A stretch of DNA of 64,000 nucleotides from NCBI RefSeq assembly GCF_002835465.1, contig NZ_PIZM01000001.1:662280-726279 (forward strand). The letters are read 5' to 3'. Under the pieces are notes generated by a model. The model saw only the letters and a program-made list of their open reading frames with translations, was not told where the DNA came from and did not search any database. The translations under genes were made by a program, and so were the position numbers. Origin of the DNA: Psychromonas sp. psych-6C06 (GTDB lineage Bacteria > Pseudomonadota > Gammaproteobacteria > Enterobacterales > Psychromonadaceae). This document shows positions 29,926 to 40,892 of the stretch, in pieces. How positions within the stretch are numbered: position 1 is the stretch's first letter; every line of letters starts with the position of its first letter.

Positions 29926-31596
29926 TTACCGCAACAAATTTACACATTTAGTAAAGAAGCTAATTGGCTCATCTTCTTCCTCTTTGTGTAAAAAATGGAT
30001 GCGTTTATTAATATCTTCTATTATCGATTCAAAGCTTTTATCCATTGCAAAAGGGAAGGCTTGCAGGCAGTGCTGAATAGGGAAGATATTAATTTTTTTA
30101 TCTTGAATGAGATCTAGTGTTTCTTGACTGAGCACTAAGTTTATTTGATTAGCTTGTGGCATCAATATGGTAACTGAATCTTCCAGTAAACCAAGTTTGA
30201 ATAAGCGTGTAATAGATTCAATTTTCTGATTGATACCACCAATAGCCAGTACATTACCCTGTTGGTCTAATGCACCAGTAACAAACAAATTTTGAAAAAT
30301 AGGGGTTGTCGAATAACAAGATGTGACCGCTAATAAAATAGCTAACGAAGCACTGTCACCGTCACTCTCTTGATAGGACTGTTCAAAAACAACATTACAT
30401 GAAAGTGGAAAATTATTGATATGTGTGAAAAAATGGTTTAAATATCCTTGAACGATAAGGGTACTCTTAGCATGTACATTACCTGCCAATTCGACTTTTC
30501 TTTCAACATCAATAATTTCACCGTCGCCTACCATATCACTGGCCGAAATCCTAAATACCTCTCCAAATTCAGTCGGGTACCCCATTAATTCAACTACTGA
30601 TAGGCCATTTATTTGCCCCACCGATTTCCCTTGAAGTTGGATTTTCAATTGTTTTTCAACTAACGCTTGGTCGCTAAAATTTTGCGCATTAGATTGTGCT
30701 TTTTGTTGAAGAGAGAGTGCCTGTTGAAAGTGTTTCGCTTCTATTTCTTGTCCCTTACATGCATCTTGTTGATAAATAAGTTGCGCATATTGCAATAAAG
30801 ATGTGATGACTTGCGGTGAGAAGCGAATATTTTTTTGATGTTCACACAGTCGTGTTAAATAAGTGAAGAGAAGGCTAAAAGCTGTGTTATCAAGTGAAGT
30901 TAGAGATAATTGCTTAATCAAGTGCTGGCAATATTGATGTAATGCATGAATGTTTTCATCAGTGCATTTAATTTCTCCCGAAATTTCAACAAATTGTGAA
31001 TTAATTTGTGAATAGTCGGGATCGATTTGGTTTAACTCATCTAATTGATAACGGTTGGCAATCAAAATGATTTTCGTAGAGATTGTCTCGTCCTGATTGG
31101 CTGGAAGCTCTCCACGAATCTTTTCTCCGTTAATTGCAGCGCTCATTGGAATATTATGACTGATTAAAAATGCTTTTAATAAGAACCACAGGTGCGGGTT
31201 AACCAAAAGAGGACTGATATGAAGAATTAAAAGTCCACCATTAAGATCAGCTATCGCCCCTTTTTGTAGTGAAATATCTTCTTGTTTAGTGACATTAATA
31301 CGACCAAAGAGCTTTTCTTGATCATAGTTTTGTAGCGTTAGGATTGAGGCTTTCTCATTAAGAGTCTCATTAATAACCGCAGTTGCCGCTTGCCAATAGG
31401 GGGCGTTTAAAAATAGTAAGGGTGGCGAAAGCTGTATAAAGTTATTAATGACTTCAGTTGCGATAGGAAACAAAGTATGTAACTTGTTGGTCGATGTAGA
31501 AGACTTATTTAACAGTGCGCTAAAATCAGTAGTACATTGTGTTGCGGTTAAACAGGTTATTTCCGTCGTCATTGAAACTGAATTATTATTTGCCAA
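29926..31596 (-). CDS. lonH: Lon-like S16 protease without AAA+ motor (LonH/YcbZ type)
   Basis: This 556-residue protein resembles E. coli YcbZ/LonH. The C-terminal S16 Lon protease domain is intact: Ser415 in SDGDSASLAILL and Lys458 in GGINQKIESI. The N-terminal region lacks recognisable Walker A and B motifs, so ATP-driven unfolding is not expected. The start is uncertain: TTG at 31596 with a GAG-type site, or ATG at 31572 without one. LonH location and targets are not well established. It is directly upstream of fabA in the same direction, with 86 bases between. Confidence 0.88.
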   Translation of the reverse strand: MANNNSVSMTTEITCLTATQCTTDFSALLNKSSTSTNKLHTLFPIATEVINNFIQLSPPLLFLNAPYWQAATAVINETLNEKASILTLQNYDQEKLFGRINVTKQEDISLQKGAIADLNGGLLILHISPLLVNPHLWFLLKAFLISHNIPMSAAINGEKIRGELPANQDETISTKIILIANRYQLDELNQIDPDYSQINSQFVEISGEIKCTDENIHALHQYCQHLIKQLSLTSLDNTAFSLLFTYLTRLCEHQKNIRFSPQVITSLLQYAQLIYQQDACKGQEIEAKHFQQALSLQQKAQSNAQNFSDQALVEKQLKIQLQGKSVGQINGLSVVELMGYPTEFGEVFRISASDMVGDGEIIDVERKVELAGNVHAKSTLIVQGYLNHFFTHINNFPLSCNVVFEQSYQESDGDSASLAILLAVTSCYSTTPIFQNLFVTGALDQQGNVLAIGGINQKIESITRLFKLGLLEDSVTILMPQANQINLVLSQETLDLIQDKKINIFPIQHCLQAFPFAMDKSFESIIEDINKRIHFLHKEEEDEPISFFTKCVNLLR

Positions 31597-31704
31597 AGTG
31601 CAGACTCTAAGTGATTAATGGTGAAAAGACCTTCAATTATATACTGTATAGTGAGGGAAAAATAGAGTTAAGGCGGTTATAAGGGCTTTGCTACTATAAT
31701 AGAG

Positions 31705-31726
31705 AAGCACCTTATTCAAGGTGCTT
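31705..31726 (-). terminator. Hairpin downstream of the DksA-type gene
   Basis: AAGCACCTT (31705-31713) and AAGGTGCTT (31718-31726) form a 9-bp perfect stem with a 4-base loop, in the 217-base gap between the DksA-type gene and lonH, both leftward. T-rich bases follow on the minus strand (CTCTATTAT), so it probably ends the DksA-type transcript. Confidence 0.6.
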
Positions 31727-31813
31727 AATCAGTGCAACGAATATATGAGGGGGCACAGACCAAAATATTAGTCTCAACTTAAGGTTTTATATTCTCACAG
31801 AGCATAAACTTAT

Positions 31814-32203
31814 CTAGAGTCGATATTTATTATAGCTGTGCTTTTGATATTTTTGTTCGCAGTCTGGGCAACGCTGCCTTGTTGGGTTTTCAAATAATGA
31901 AGCGACAAGTAACTCACTTTCACAGTCAGAGCATAGACCATACATGCCTTGCTCAATACTGACTAAGGAAGCATCTAACTTCTTAAGTTGTTCGACATTG
32001 TCTTTCAGCTCATTATTTTCTACTTTTGAAGTAAATTCAATTAATTCGTCAGCAGATAAACGCGCTAAATTTTTAACCGCAAGGTGATGACTCGCATGAT
32101 CTGATTTTAAGAATATTGTATTAATCGAGGCACGTATTTTAATTAGATCGCTATTAAGCTGAAGTTTCAGCTGCGCAAGTTGTGTTTCATTCAGGTGGTG
32201 CAT
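31814..32203 (-). CDS. DksA/TraR-type zinc-finger protein
   Basis: This 129-residue protein has an N-terminal helical coiled region and a C-terminal four-cysteine zinc finger (CSDCESE, then CPDCEQKYQKH) typical of DksA/TraR proteins, which bind in the secondary channel of RNA polymerase. It is shorter than E. coli DksA, and the acidic coiled-coil tip (DksA uses two Asp residues) is not clear, so it may be a distinct paralogue such as the YbiI group rather than DksA itself. It is a single gene with a hairpin downstream. Confidence 0.82.
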   Translation of the reverse strand: MHHLNETQLAQLKLQLNSDLIKIRASINTIFLKSDHASHHLAVKNLARLSADELIEFTSKVENNELKDNVEQLKKLDASLVSIEQGMYGLCSDCESELLVASLFENPTRQRCPDCEQKYQKHSYNKYRL

Positions 32204-32339
32204 ATGGTTACCAGGCTCGTTAATAATAATGTTGATATATTAATGAGGTGGTTAATTTTCAACATGACTTAAGTCAATGTTTTTTATGAGTTGGATAGTT
32301 TATCCAACTCATTTGATATGGATCAGGATAGAAAGAGCA

Positions 32340-33116
32340 TTACCATTTCTTTTTATCTTGGAAAAGTACGTCAAGGTCGTTTTTCTTCTCTTCCTCTTTT
32401 GCCTTAATCGCTGCTAACTCTTTATCACTATGTTTTACAAGATAAGATTTAATCTCATTTTTAATCGCTAGAAGTTGTTGTTGTTTTTTATCTAAGTAGC
32501 TATCTTTGTCGGTAATATTATTGAGTATCGCGATCAATTTATTAATCATTTGATTCGCACTTCCAAACTGTTTAGCTAGCTTAGCGTCTAAGATTCTTTT
32601 TAAGCCATTTTCAATATTAATTTTCAGCTGCATTATTTCAAGACGGCGATCTTCTGCAACAAATATTTCCGTGGTAATTTTACCCTTTGCATGCTCTGAT
32701 CTTAATACTGCACGAATTTTTTTTGTCACCTGTAATAACGCAAGGGCCTCTTTATCATTTTCAGGGGTTCTAAAGACACTTTCATCTGGTGGGGTGTAAT
32801 TAGTGCGAACCTGTTGAATTTGCGCATCGGTATTTTTGAGGTGGTCACGAATTGCCGCGTTGTTTGGCATACTCGTTTTCATTATAATCAGTGCATTTCT
32901 GATCCTATTTTGTAGGATAAGCAATAGCGATTTACTAAATGGCATACGTGTTGCGTTGAGTAGTAGCTCGTCTACCTCAGAAATAACTGCGCGTTGTTTA
33001 CTAACTGCAACACGTCGTTCAGCTTCTATCTTCTGTTTATATTGCTGAACAATGTTGTATCCGATTAAGACGAACAGCAATAGTCCAACTAGCGATAATA
33101 TGATGGGAAATAACAT
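32340..33116 (-). CDS. Unknown membrane-anchored coiled-coil protein
   Basis: I do not recognise this 258-residue protein. It has one N-terminal hydrophobic span (about residues 3-22) and then a long, charged, largely helical region with coiled-coil character, ending in a Lys/Glu-rich segment (AAIKAKEEEKKNDLDVLFQD) and a KKW tail. The ATG is preceded by GAGAG. It lies 61 bases downstream of the orphan histidine-kinase gene in the same direction, so the two are probably co-transcribed. An N-in/C-in or N-out orientation cannot be told. A structural or sensory partner of the kinase is only a guess. Confidence 0.75.
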   Translation of the reverse strand: MLFPIILSLVGLLLFVLIGYNIVQQYKQKIEAERRVAVSKQRAVISEVDELLLNATRMPFSKSLLLILQNRIRNALIIMKTSMPNNAAIRDHLKNTDAQIQQVRTNYTPPDESVFRTPENDKEALALLQVTKKIRAVLRSEHAKGKITTEIFVAEDRRLEIMQLKINIENGLKRILDAKLAKQFGSANQMINKLIAILNNITDKDSYLDKKQQQLLAIKNEIKSYLVKHSDKELAAIKAKEEEKKNDLDVLFQDKKKW

Positions 33117-33177
33117 AAACTCTCATTAACTAAAAATTAGGCAAAAATACGTTAAAGTATAAATTACTTAGTGTGCA

Positions 33178-33864
33178 TCAAGGCAAACGCAAGGTAAATA
33201 TACTGCCTTGCGAATGTTGTTTATTTTCTAATAAAATGTGACCTTGTAACTGCTTTGTTTTGTGTTCGGCTGCTATTCGCTTAGCAAATAACAGGCCAAG
33301 GCCGCTTCGGCCTTTATTGGCATTGAATTCGGATTGAGTCTGCTCACTAACTGCTAACATATGTGAAGGGTATCCTTCGCCGTCATCTTCGACCTGTATA
33401 TTAAGAAACTTATCCTGATAGAAAGCACGTAAGGTGATCTCTGTGGTTGTATGGCGTAAGGCATTCACAAAAACATCGCCAATTAAGTAGGTGATTAAAT
33501 CTTGATCAAAGTAGCCAAATAATGAATCGTCTACCTCTAAATTTATTTTGAAATGATGACTGTTAAGATAGAGTCTATTTTTTTCTATGACTTCTTGCAA
33601 AACTTCAGCCACATAATGCTCTTCAATGTAAACGGGTAACTTTTTATTTTCGTCTCGATATAAAGCTAATAGCTGCATTAATGTACCATTTATGCGCGAG
33701 GTTTGATAATGGAGATCCGCAAAAGCTTTATGTTGGGACGCATTGAGGTTATTCGATTGTGCTAAATTTTCTATCGATTGTAACAACATAAATAGCGAAT
33801 TTTTCATATCGTGAGCACTCGTCGCTAAAATCGTACTAAAATCGAGCGTTTCTTCATTATTCAT
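33178..33864 (-). CDS. Soluble orphan histidine kinase
   Basis: This 228-residue protein contains a HisKA-like helix with His18 in SAHDMKNSLF and a full HATPase domain: N134 in DVFVNALRHTT, the G1 box EDDGEGYP (about 159-166) and the G2 box GRSGLGLLFAKRIA. There is no membrane span, HAMP or input domain, and no response-regulator gene lies in the window. It is therefore probably a cytoplasmic kinase needing a separate sensor. The N-terminal extension before His18 is short. It diverges from cysB, 220 bases away, and the membrane coiled-coil gene follows it. Confidence 0.85.
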   Translation of the reverse strand: MNNEETLDFSTILATSAHDMKNSLFMLLQSIENLAQSNNLNASQHKAFADLHYQTSRINGTLMQLLALYRDENKKLPVYIEEHYVAEVLQEVIEKNRLYLNSHHFKINLEVDDSLFGYFDQDLITYLIGDVFVNALRHTTTEITLRAFYQDKFLNIQVEDDGEGYPSHMLAVSEQTQSEFNANKGRSGLGLLFAKRIAAEHKTKQLQGHILLENKQHSQGSIFTLRLP

Positions 33865-33892
33865 AGCTATCTCACAGGGTAATATTGTTTAG

Positions 33893-35053
<1,161 letters not shown>

Positions 35054-35058
35054 TATTT

Positions 35059-36474
35059 TTAAGATAATTCATCATTCAGGCAAGGCAGTATCTTACTGAC
35101 CTTGTCTAAACATTCTTGGTACTCATCATCGGCCTTTGAGTCCGCGACTAAGCCACCGCCAGCAGCGCAATAAATTTTACCTTCAACACATATTAATGTT
35201 CGGATCGCGATATTCATATCCATAGTTCCATCTGCACTTATATAACCAATACTGCCACAGTAACTATGGCGACTGTCTGGCTCAAGTTCTGCAATAATTT
35301 CCATTGCACGTATTTTCGGTGCTCCGGTGATTGAGCCTCCGGGAAAACTCACTCGCAGTAAATCTTCAACATTAAATTTTGAATTGAGTTTACCGATAAC
35401 TGTGCTTACAAGGTGATGTACTGCAGGAAAACTTTCAATTTCAAACAGTGCCGGTACTTTGACACTGCCTGGAATGCAAACTCGGCCAATATCATTTCGT
35501 AATAGATCGACAATCATCAAGTTCTCGCTACGATCTTTTTCAGAATGTTGTAATGCATTTTGACTTATTAAGTCTTTATCCTTTTCTTTATATCGCGGGC
35601 GTGTCCCTTTAATCGGTTTACTCTCGACAGTTCCATCATTAAATTTTAAAAACCGCTCAGGAGAAAGAGATAAAATGACCTGCTCCGGAAGTCTCACGAA
35701 AGCTGCAAACGGCGGTTTGTTTTGCGATAATAGCTTTTTATAAGCAAGGTATTCGTCACCTTGATAATTTGCATTGAAACGTTGTGCCAAATTTACCTGA
35801 TAGCAATCACCACTTAGAATATACGCCTGAACTTTAGCAAACTTATCTCGATATTGTTTTATATCCATATTGGATTGCCAGTTACTGGTCAATTGAAATG
35901 GGTTAGTATTTTCTTGAAAAGTAATTTGTTTCATTAACCAGTTATAACGATCTTGCCAGTGATTGTTCGAGTTAAAAGTTGACAATGTGCAATGGTGGCT
36001 TACTAATTGAAACTGATCATTTTTATGATCATATAAAAGTGCCCAATCGTAAAAGCCCACACTTAATTCTGGAAGAGATAAAGAATTGGGTGTTGTAGCA
36101 TTATCGATTTTTTCAAATTGATAACCAAGTTCGTAATCTATTGCGCCTAATACACCACCAATAAAGGGAATATTGTGTTGCGTTTGTGCGATTGGAAAGA
36201 GTTGCATTCGTTGTTGATGTATAAAGGCAAACGGATCTTCATTTTCTTGTTTAACAAACTCGCCTTGTTGATAGGTAAAACTGCCTGATGTGGATTGTAA
36301 TGTGGCAACTGGCAACGCAGAAACAATGCTCCACTTGCTATCAACATGTGAACTATCTGCTGATTCTAAAAATACACTCCATGTGTGTTTACTGAGAGCA
36401 CTCTTTAAACGTTCAAATTGTGTCATTGTTAAAGAAATAGGGCGTATTTGTATATTTGTGGGGCAATTAGTCAT
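35059..36474 (-). CDS. pabB: Aminodeoxychorismate synthase component I
   Basis: This 471-residue chorismate-binding enzyme (TrpE/PabB fold) converts chorismate plus ammonia to 4-amino-4-deoxychorismate for p-aminobenzoate and folate. The C-terminal chorismate domain has the SKPIKGTRPRYKEKDKDL region, DLLRNDIGRV and the PGGSITGAPKIRAMEI catalytic block, with GSIGYISADGTMDMNIAIRT near the end. It is PabB rather than TrpE because of the KPIKGT motif and the absence of a trp operon. It converges on cysB five bases away and diverges from the fumarase gene. Confidence 0.94.
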   Translation of the reverse strand: MTNCPTNIQIRPISLTMTQFERLKSALSKHTWSVFLESADSSHVDSKWSIVSALPVATLQSTSGSFTYQQGEFVKQENEDPFAFIHQQRMQLFPIAQTQHNIPFIGGVLGAIDYELGYQFEKIDNATTPNSLSLPELSVGFYDWALLYDHKNDQFQLVSHHCTLSTFNSNNHWQDRYNWLMKQITFQENTNPFQLTSNWQSNMDIKQYRDKFAKVQAYILSGDCYQVNLAQRFNANYQGDEYLAYKKLLSQNKPPFAAFVRLPEQVILSLSPERFLKFNDGTVESKPIKGTRPRYKEKDKDLISQNALQHSEKDRSENLMIVDLLRNDIGRVCIPGSVKVPALFEIESFPAVHHLVSTVIGKLNSKFNVEDLLRVSFPGGSITGAPKIRAMEIIAELEPDSRHSYCGSIGYISADGTMDMNIAIRTLICVEGKIYCAAGGGLVADSKADDEYQECLDKVSKILPCLNDELS

Positions 36475-36579
36475 ATTTATTCGAATTTAGGCAACAGTTT
36501 TGTAACAAATGGGTTGTGGTTTTTGTGAGGCAGATTACCATTCAATCGATTAGATATCAGCTACTTTCTGGAGATTTAT

Positions 36580-38121
36580 ATGACCGTCATTAAACAGCAA
36601 GATTTTATTAATAGCGTTGCCAACGCATTACAGTTTATCTCATATTATCATCCCATCGATTTTATCGATGCGTTAGATAAAGCCTATCAAATAGAAGAAA
36701 ACCCGGCAGCTAAAGATGCAATTGCGCAAATCCTTATCAACTCTCGTATGTCAGCAGAGGGAAAACGTCCCATTTGTCAAGATACAGGTATTGTCACTAC
36801 CTTTGTTAAAATTGGTATGAATGTTCGCTTTGAAACAGAGATGACCGTACAAGAATTAGTTGATGCAGGTGTGCGTCAAGCATATTTAGATCCAAGTAAT
36901 CCGCTACGCGCTTCTATCGTAAGCGACCCTGCTGGTACTCGAAAAAATACCAAGGATAATACACCTTCGGTTGTTCATGTAGAGATGGTGCAAGGTAATA
37001 CGGTTGAAGTGATGATTGCGGCAAAAGGGGGCGGTTCTGAAAACAAAGCAAAAATGGCAATGTTGAACCCATCTGACTCGATTGAAGATTGGGTAGAAAA
37101 AACAGTTCCTAGCATGGGGGCTGGTTGGTGCCCTCCCGGTATGTTAGGAATAGGTATTGGTGGCACCGCTGAAAAAGCCGCTGTTATGGCAAAAGAGTCT
37201 TTGATGGAGCCTATTGATATTTTTGAACTACATGAAAAAGCAAAACAGGGAACTTCATCGCTAACCACTGATGAAAAGTTGCGTTTGAATATTATGGATC
37301 GTGTTAATGGTCTAGGAATAGGCGCTCAAGGGTTAGGCGGATTAACAACAGTGTTAGACATTAAAATTAAGAGTTGCCCAACCCATGCAGCTTCTAAACC
37401 AGTCGTCATGATTCCAAACTGTGCAGCAACCCGACACACACATTTTACACTTGATGGTAGTGGTGAAGCACAACTACATACTCCGAAGTTATCAGACTGG
37501 CCTGAAATTACACGTGAAGTCGGCGAAAACACACATCGTGTTAATGTTGATGATCTTAGCAAAGCTGATATGTCTACTTGGAAGAGTGGTGACACACTAT
37601 TGTTATCTGGTAAAATTTTAACAGGCCGAGATGCTGCTCATAAACGTATCCATGAATTGATCACTTCAGGAAAAGGTTTACCTGATGGTGTTGACTTTAA
37701 AGGGCGCTTTATCTACTACGTTGGCCCTGTTGACGCTGTCCGCGATGAAGTTGTGGGTCCTGCAGGCCCAACCACAGCAACACGTATGGATAAGTTCACT
37801 GACTTTATGCTCGAAGAGACAGGCTTACTCGGTATGATTGGTAAATCAGAACGTGGCCAGGCGACAGTTGACTCTATTGCTAAACATCAATCTGTATATC
37901 TGATGGCAGTGGGTGGTGCCGCTTATCTTGTTTCGAAAGCAATTAAAAAATCACGTGTTGTCGCTTTTGAAGATCTTGGTATGGAAGCTATTTATGAATT
38001 TGAAGTGGAAGATATGCCTGTGACAGTTGCCGTTGATAGTAAAGGAAATAATGTACATTCACAGGGCCCTGCTATTTGGAAGGCCAAAATTGCTGATTTA
38101 GATAAGAAAATGTCAGAATAA
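36580..38121 (+). CDS. fumA: Class I fumarate hydratase ([4Fe-4S])
   Basis: This 513-residue class I fumarase interconverts fumarate and malate in the citric acid cycle. Family blocks are RPICQDTGIVTTFV near residue 63 (first cluster Cys), KGGGSENKAKMAML near residue 149, GGTAEKAAVMAKES near 201 and CAATRHTHFTLDGSGE near 280, with the C-terminal beta domain GPVDAVRDEVVGPAGPTTATRMDKF near 382. A single-chain enzyme rather than split alpha and beta subunits. A CTGGAGAT site precedes the ATG. fumA and fumB cannot be told apart from sequence; the symbol is used for the class. Confidence 0.93.
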   Translation: MTVIKQQDFINSVANALQFISYYHPIDFIDALDKAYQIEENPAAKDAIAQILINSRMSAEGKRPICQDTGIVTTFVKIGMNVRFETEMTVQELVDAGVRQAYLDPSNPLRASIVSDPAGTRKNTKDNTPSVVHVEMVQGNTVEVMIAAKGGGSENKAKMAMLNPSDSIEDWVEKTVPSMGAGWCPPGMLGIGIGGTAEKAAVMAKESLMEPIDIFELHEKAKQGTSSLTTDEKLRLNIMDRVNGLGIGAQGLGGLTTVLDIKIKSCPTHAASKPVVMIPNCAATRHTHFTLDGSGEAQLHTPKLSDWPEITREVGENTHRVNVDDLSKADMSTWKSGDTLLLSGKILTGRDAAHKRIHELITSGKGLPDGVDFKGRFIYYVGPVDAVRDEVVGPAGPTTATRMDKFTDFMLEETGLLGMIGKSERGQATVDSIAKHQSVYLMAVGGAAYLVSKAIKKSRVVAFEDLGMEAIYEFEVEDMPVTVAVDSKGNNVHSQGPAIWKAKIADLDKKMSE

Positions 38122-38273
38122 ATTGCTTGATAAAGTGTTCGGATGGTATAACAACATTTGAATCTAATACTCATGTGACTTCTTTACTTACAATATGTAT
38201 TGCATTAGCTGTTGTAGTACTAATTAAAGCAAATCAGTCATGTGAAATCATAGCGACTTAATAAGGAAAAGTT

Positions 38274-39464
38274 ATGTTTGAACAAGTAAGTATGGCGCCT
38301 GCTGATCCAATTCTGGGGTTAACGGATGCATTTAAAAAAGATACACGCAGCCACAAAATTAACCTAGGTGTTGGTATCTACAAAGATGAAAGTGGTCAAA
38401 CACCTATTCTAGCAACTGTAAAAGAAGCAGAAAAGCGCCTACTTGCTACTGAACAGACTAAAAGCTACCTCACTATTGAAGGTATTGCCGCTTACGGGAC
38501 TGCTGTCCAAAAGTTGTTGTTTGGTGCGGATTCTGAAATTATTAGTGCTAATCGTGCTCGTACAGCTCAAGTTCCTGGTGGTACTGGTGCATTAAGAACA
38601 GGGGCAGATTTTGCGCTTAAAAAGTTAGGTATCAGAAAAATTTGGGTAAGCAACCCAACTTGGGCAAATCATGGCAATGTATTTACGACTGCTGGCCTAA
38701 AAGTAGCAGCTTATGATTATTACAATGCTGAAACCCGAGATCTTGACTTTGAAGCCATGCTCGCATCATTACAAAATGTTGAAGCTGGCGATCTCGTTTT
38801 ATTCCACGGTTGTTGTCATAACCCAACAGGTATTGACCCAACACTTGAACAGTGGGAAGTGCTAGCAAAATTAATTGCTGACTTAGGTGCAGTACCATTT
38901 TTTGATTTCGCTTACCAAGGTTTTGCAAAAGGAATCGAAGAAGATGCACAAGGGCTTCGCATATTCACTAAATATAACAAAGAGTTGTTAGTTGCTAACT
39001 CATTCTCAAAAAACTTTGGTTTATATAATGAGCGTGTTGGTGGTATTACACTTGTTGCTGAAGACAGTGATATCGCAGACTCAGCATTTAGCCAAATTAA
39101 ATCCGGCATACGCTCGAATTATTCAAACCCGCCTGCTCATGGTGCTGCTGTTGTAACAACGATTCTTGAAGATGAACAACTTTATGCGCAATGGGATAAA
39201 GAAGTTGCAGATATGCGAGATCGTATTCAAGAGATGCGTGATCTATTTGTGGCAACACTAAAAGAAAAAGGCGTTGATGGTGACTACAGCTTTATCAGTC
39301 GCCAAAACGGCATGTTTTCATTTTCAGGATTGAGTGTTGAACAAGTAAACCAACTTAAAGATGAATTTGCAGTTTATATTGTTGGCTCCGGTCGAATTTC
39401 TGTTGCAGGAATGACCAAAGAAAATATGCAACCACTTTGTGATGCGATTGCAAAAGTGATCTAA
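38274..39464 (+). CDS. aspC: Aspartate aminotransferase (AspC/TyrB group)
   Basis: This 396-residue PLP-dependent class I aminotransferase has the Schiff-base Lys246 in [15 protein letters not shown], identical in position to E. coli AspC, together with [14 protein letters not shown] near residue 177 and [20 protein letters not shown] near 280. It transfers amino groups between aspartate or aromatic amino acids and 2-oxoglutarate. AspC and TyrB are closely related, so some aromatic activity is possible. It follows fumA after 152 bases and ends at a strong terminator. Confidence 0.92.
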   Translation: MFEQVSMAPADPILGLTDAFKKDTRSHKINLGVGIYKDESGQTPILATVKEAEKRLLATEQTKSYLTIEGIAAYGTAVQKLLFGADSEIISANRARTAQVPGGTGALRTGADFALKKLGIRKIWVSNPTWANHGNVFTTAGLKVAAYDYYNAETRDLDFEAMLASLQNVEAGDLVLFHGCCHNPTGIDPTLEQWEVLAKLIADLGAVPFFDFAYQGFAKGIEEDAQGLRIFTKYNKELLVANSFSKNFGLYNERVGGITLVAEDSDIADSAFSQIKSGIRSNYSNPPAHGAAVVTTILEDEQLYAQWDKEVADMRDRIQEMRDLFVATLKEKGVDGDYSFISRQNGMFSFSGLSVEQVNQLKDEFAVYIVGSGRISVAGMTKENMQPLCDAIAKVI

Positions 39465-39486
39465 ATTTAGATTAATAATAAAATTA

Positions 39487-39524
39487 GGGTTATCTTACTT
39501 TTGTAGAGTGAGGTAACCCTTTTC
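39487..39524 (+). terminator. Rho-independent terminator after aspC
   Basis: A 14-bp stem (39487-39500 with 39508-39521, two G-U pairs) with a 7-base loop, AGGGTTATCTTACT/AGTGAGGTAACCCT, is followed by T-rich sequence in the gap before pssA. Confidence 0.8.
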
Positions 39525-39539
39525 TATAAAAAGAGTGCC

Positions 39540-40892
39540 ATGACTAATCGAATTAATCAAAGCCTTGCTTACTTAAATAATCTACGAAAAATTCCTCTTG
39601 ATCCTGCATCAATAGATTGTTTGTATTCTTCAAAATCTTTTAAAGAAGCGTTGCTTAGCCAGATAAAAAATGCAAAGTATCGCATTTATCTCACTGCGTT
39701 ATATCTAGAGCATGATGAAGCGGGTATTGAAATATTACTTGCACTATATGAGGCTAAAAAAGCTAACCCAGCGATAAATGTTGTTGTTTGTATCGATTAT
39801 CACCGAGCGCAACGTGGCTTGATTGGCCAAAAAAAATCTACAGCAACTAATGCAACGTGGTATCAAGAGGTTGAAAAAGCACAGAAACTTGGTGTTAAAA
39901 TTATTGGCATTCCAGTAAAACGAAAAGAGCTCTTTGGTGTACAGCACTTAAAAGGATTTGTATTTGATACGCAGGTCTTATACAGCGGTGCGAGCATGAA
40001 TAACATTTATCTACATCAACATGATCGTTACCGTTATGATCGCTATTGGCTTATCCATAATGCTAAGCTTGCAGATTCTCTGGTGTCATTTTTAAATAAA
40101 GAACTGATCGGTAGTGGGGCAGTTGCTTCATTAAATAGTGAAGTGATAACACCAATGAGTGAACTTAAGACCGCGCATAAGAAATTAACACGTACTTTAA
40201 AGCAAGCTCGCTTTGAATTTGAAGGTGAGCGTACATCTGATTGTTTAGCTGTAACCCCTTTAAGTGGTTTTGGATCACGACAGAATAAGTTAAATCAATC
40301 AATCCGTAAACTGTTACAAAGCGCACAACATGAAGTCCTAATATTTACTCCATATTTTAATCTTCCAACTGCAATATCACGTGACATAAGTGGTTTGCTT
40401 AAACGTGGAGTGAAATTAACATTAGTGGTGGGAGACAAAACTGCTAATGATTTTTATATTCCTGAAGATAAGCCATTTCGTACCATTGGCGCACTGCCTT
40501 ATCTGTATGAAACAAATTTAAAGCGATTTGCAAAAAAACATCAAGCTCGCCTTAACACCGGTCAACTTAATTTGAAGCTTTGGCTTCACGATAACAACAG
40601 TTTTCATTTAAAAGGGTTATATATTGATAATAGATATATATTACTCACTGGACATAATTTAAACCCCCGAGCCTGGAGGTTAGATGTTGAAAATGGTTTA
40701 TTAATTGATGATCCTAACCAACAGATCAAGAACTTAATTGATAAAGAATCACAACAGGTTTTCGAAAATACACAATTAATTACCAGTCCAGAGCAGATTC
40801 AAGATGTTTCTGAATACCCCGAAAAAGTGAAAAAAATATTAGTTCGATTACGCCGAATTAAAGCAGATAAAATAGTTAAAGGTATTATTTAA
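39540..40892 (+). CDS. pssA: Phosphatidylserine synthase
   Basis: This 450-residue enzyme of the phospholipase D superfamily joins CDP-diacylglycerol and serine, the first step to phosphatidylethanolamine. The two HxK motifs are HLKGFVFDTQVLYSGASMNN near residue 137 and HLKGLYIDNRYILLTGHNLNPRAW near residue 356. Length matches E. coli PssA (451), a peripheral, ribosome/membrane-associated enzyme. It is followed with no gap by a permease gene. Confidence 0.95.
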   Translation: MTNRINQSLAYLNNLRKIPLDPASIDCLYSSKSFKEALLSQIKNAKYRIYLTALYLEHDEAGIEILLALYEAKKANPAINVVVCIDYHRAQRGLIGQKKSTATNATWYQEVEKAQKLGVKIIGIPVKRKELFGVQHLKGFVFDTQVLYSGASMNNIYLHQHDRYRYDRYWLIHNAKLADSLVSFLNKELIGSGAVASLNSEVITPMSELKTAHKKLTRTLKQARFEFEGERTSDCLAVTPLSGFGSRQNKLNQSIRKLLQSAQHEVLIFTPYFNLPTAISRDISGLLKRGVKLTLVVGDKTANDFYIPEDKPFRTIGALPYLYETNLKRFAKKHQARLNTGQLNLKLWLHDNNSFHLKGLYIDNRYILLTGHNLNPRAWRLDVENGLLIDDPNQQIKNLIDKESQQVFENTQLITSPEQIQDVSEYPEKVKKILVRLRRIKADKIVKGII

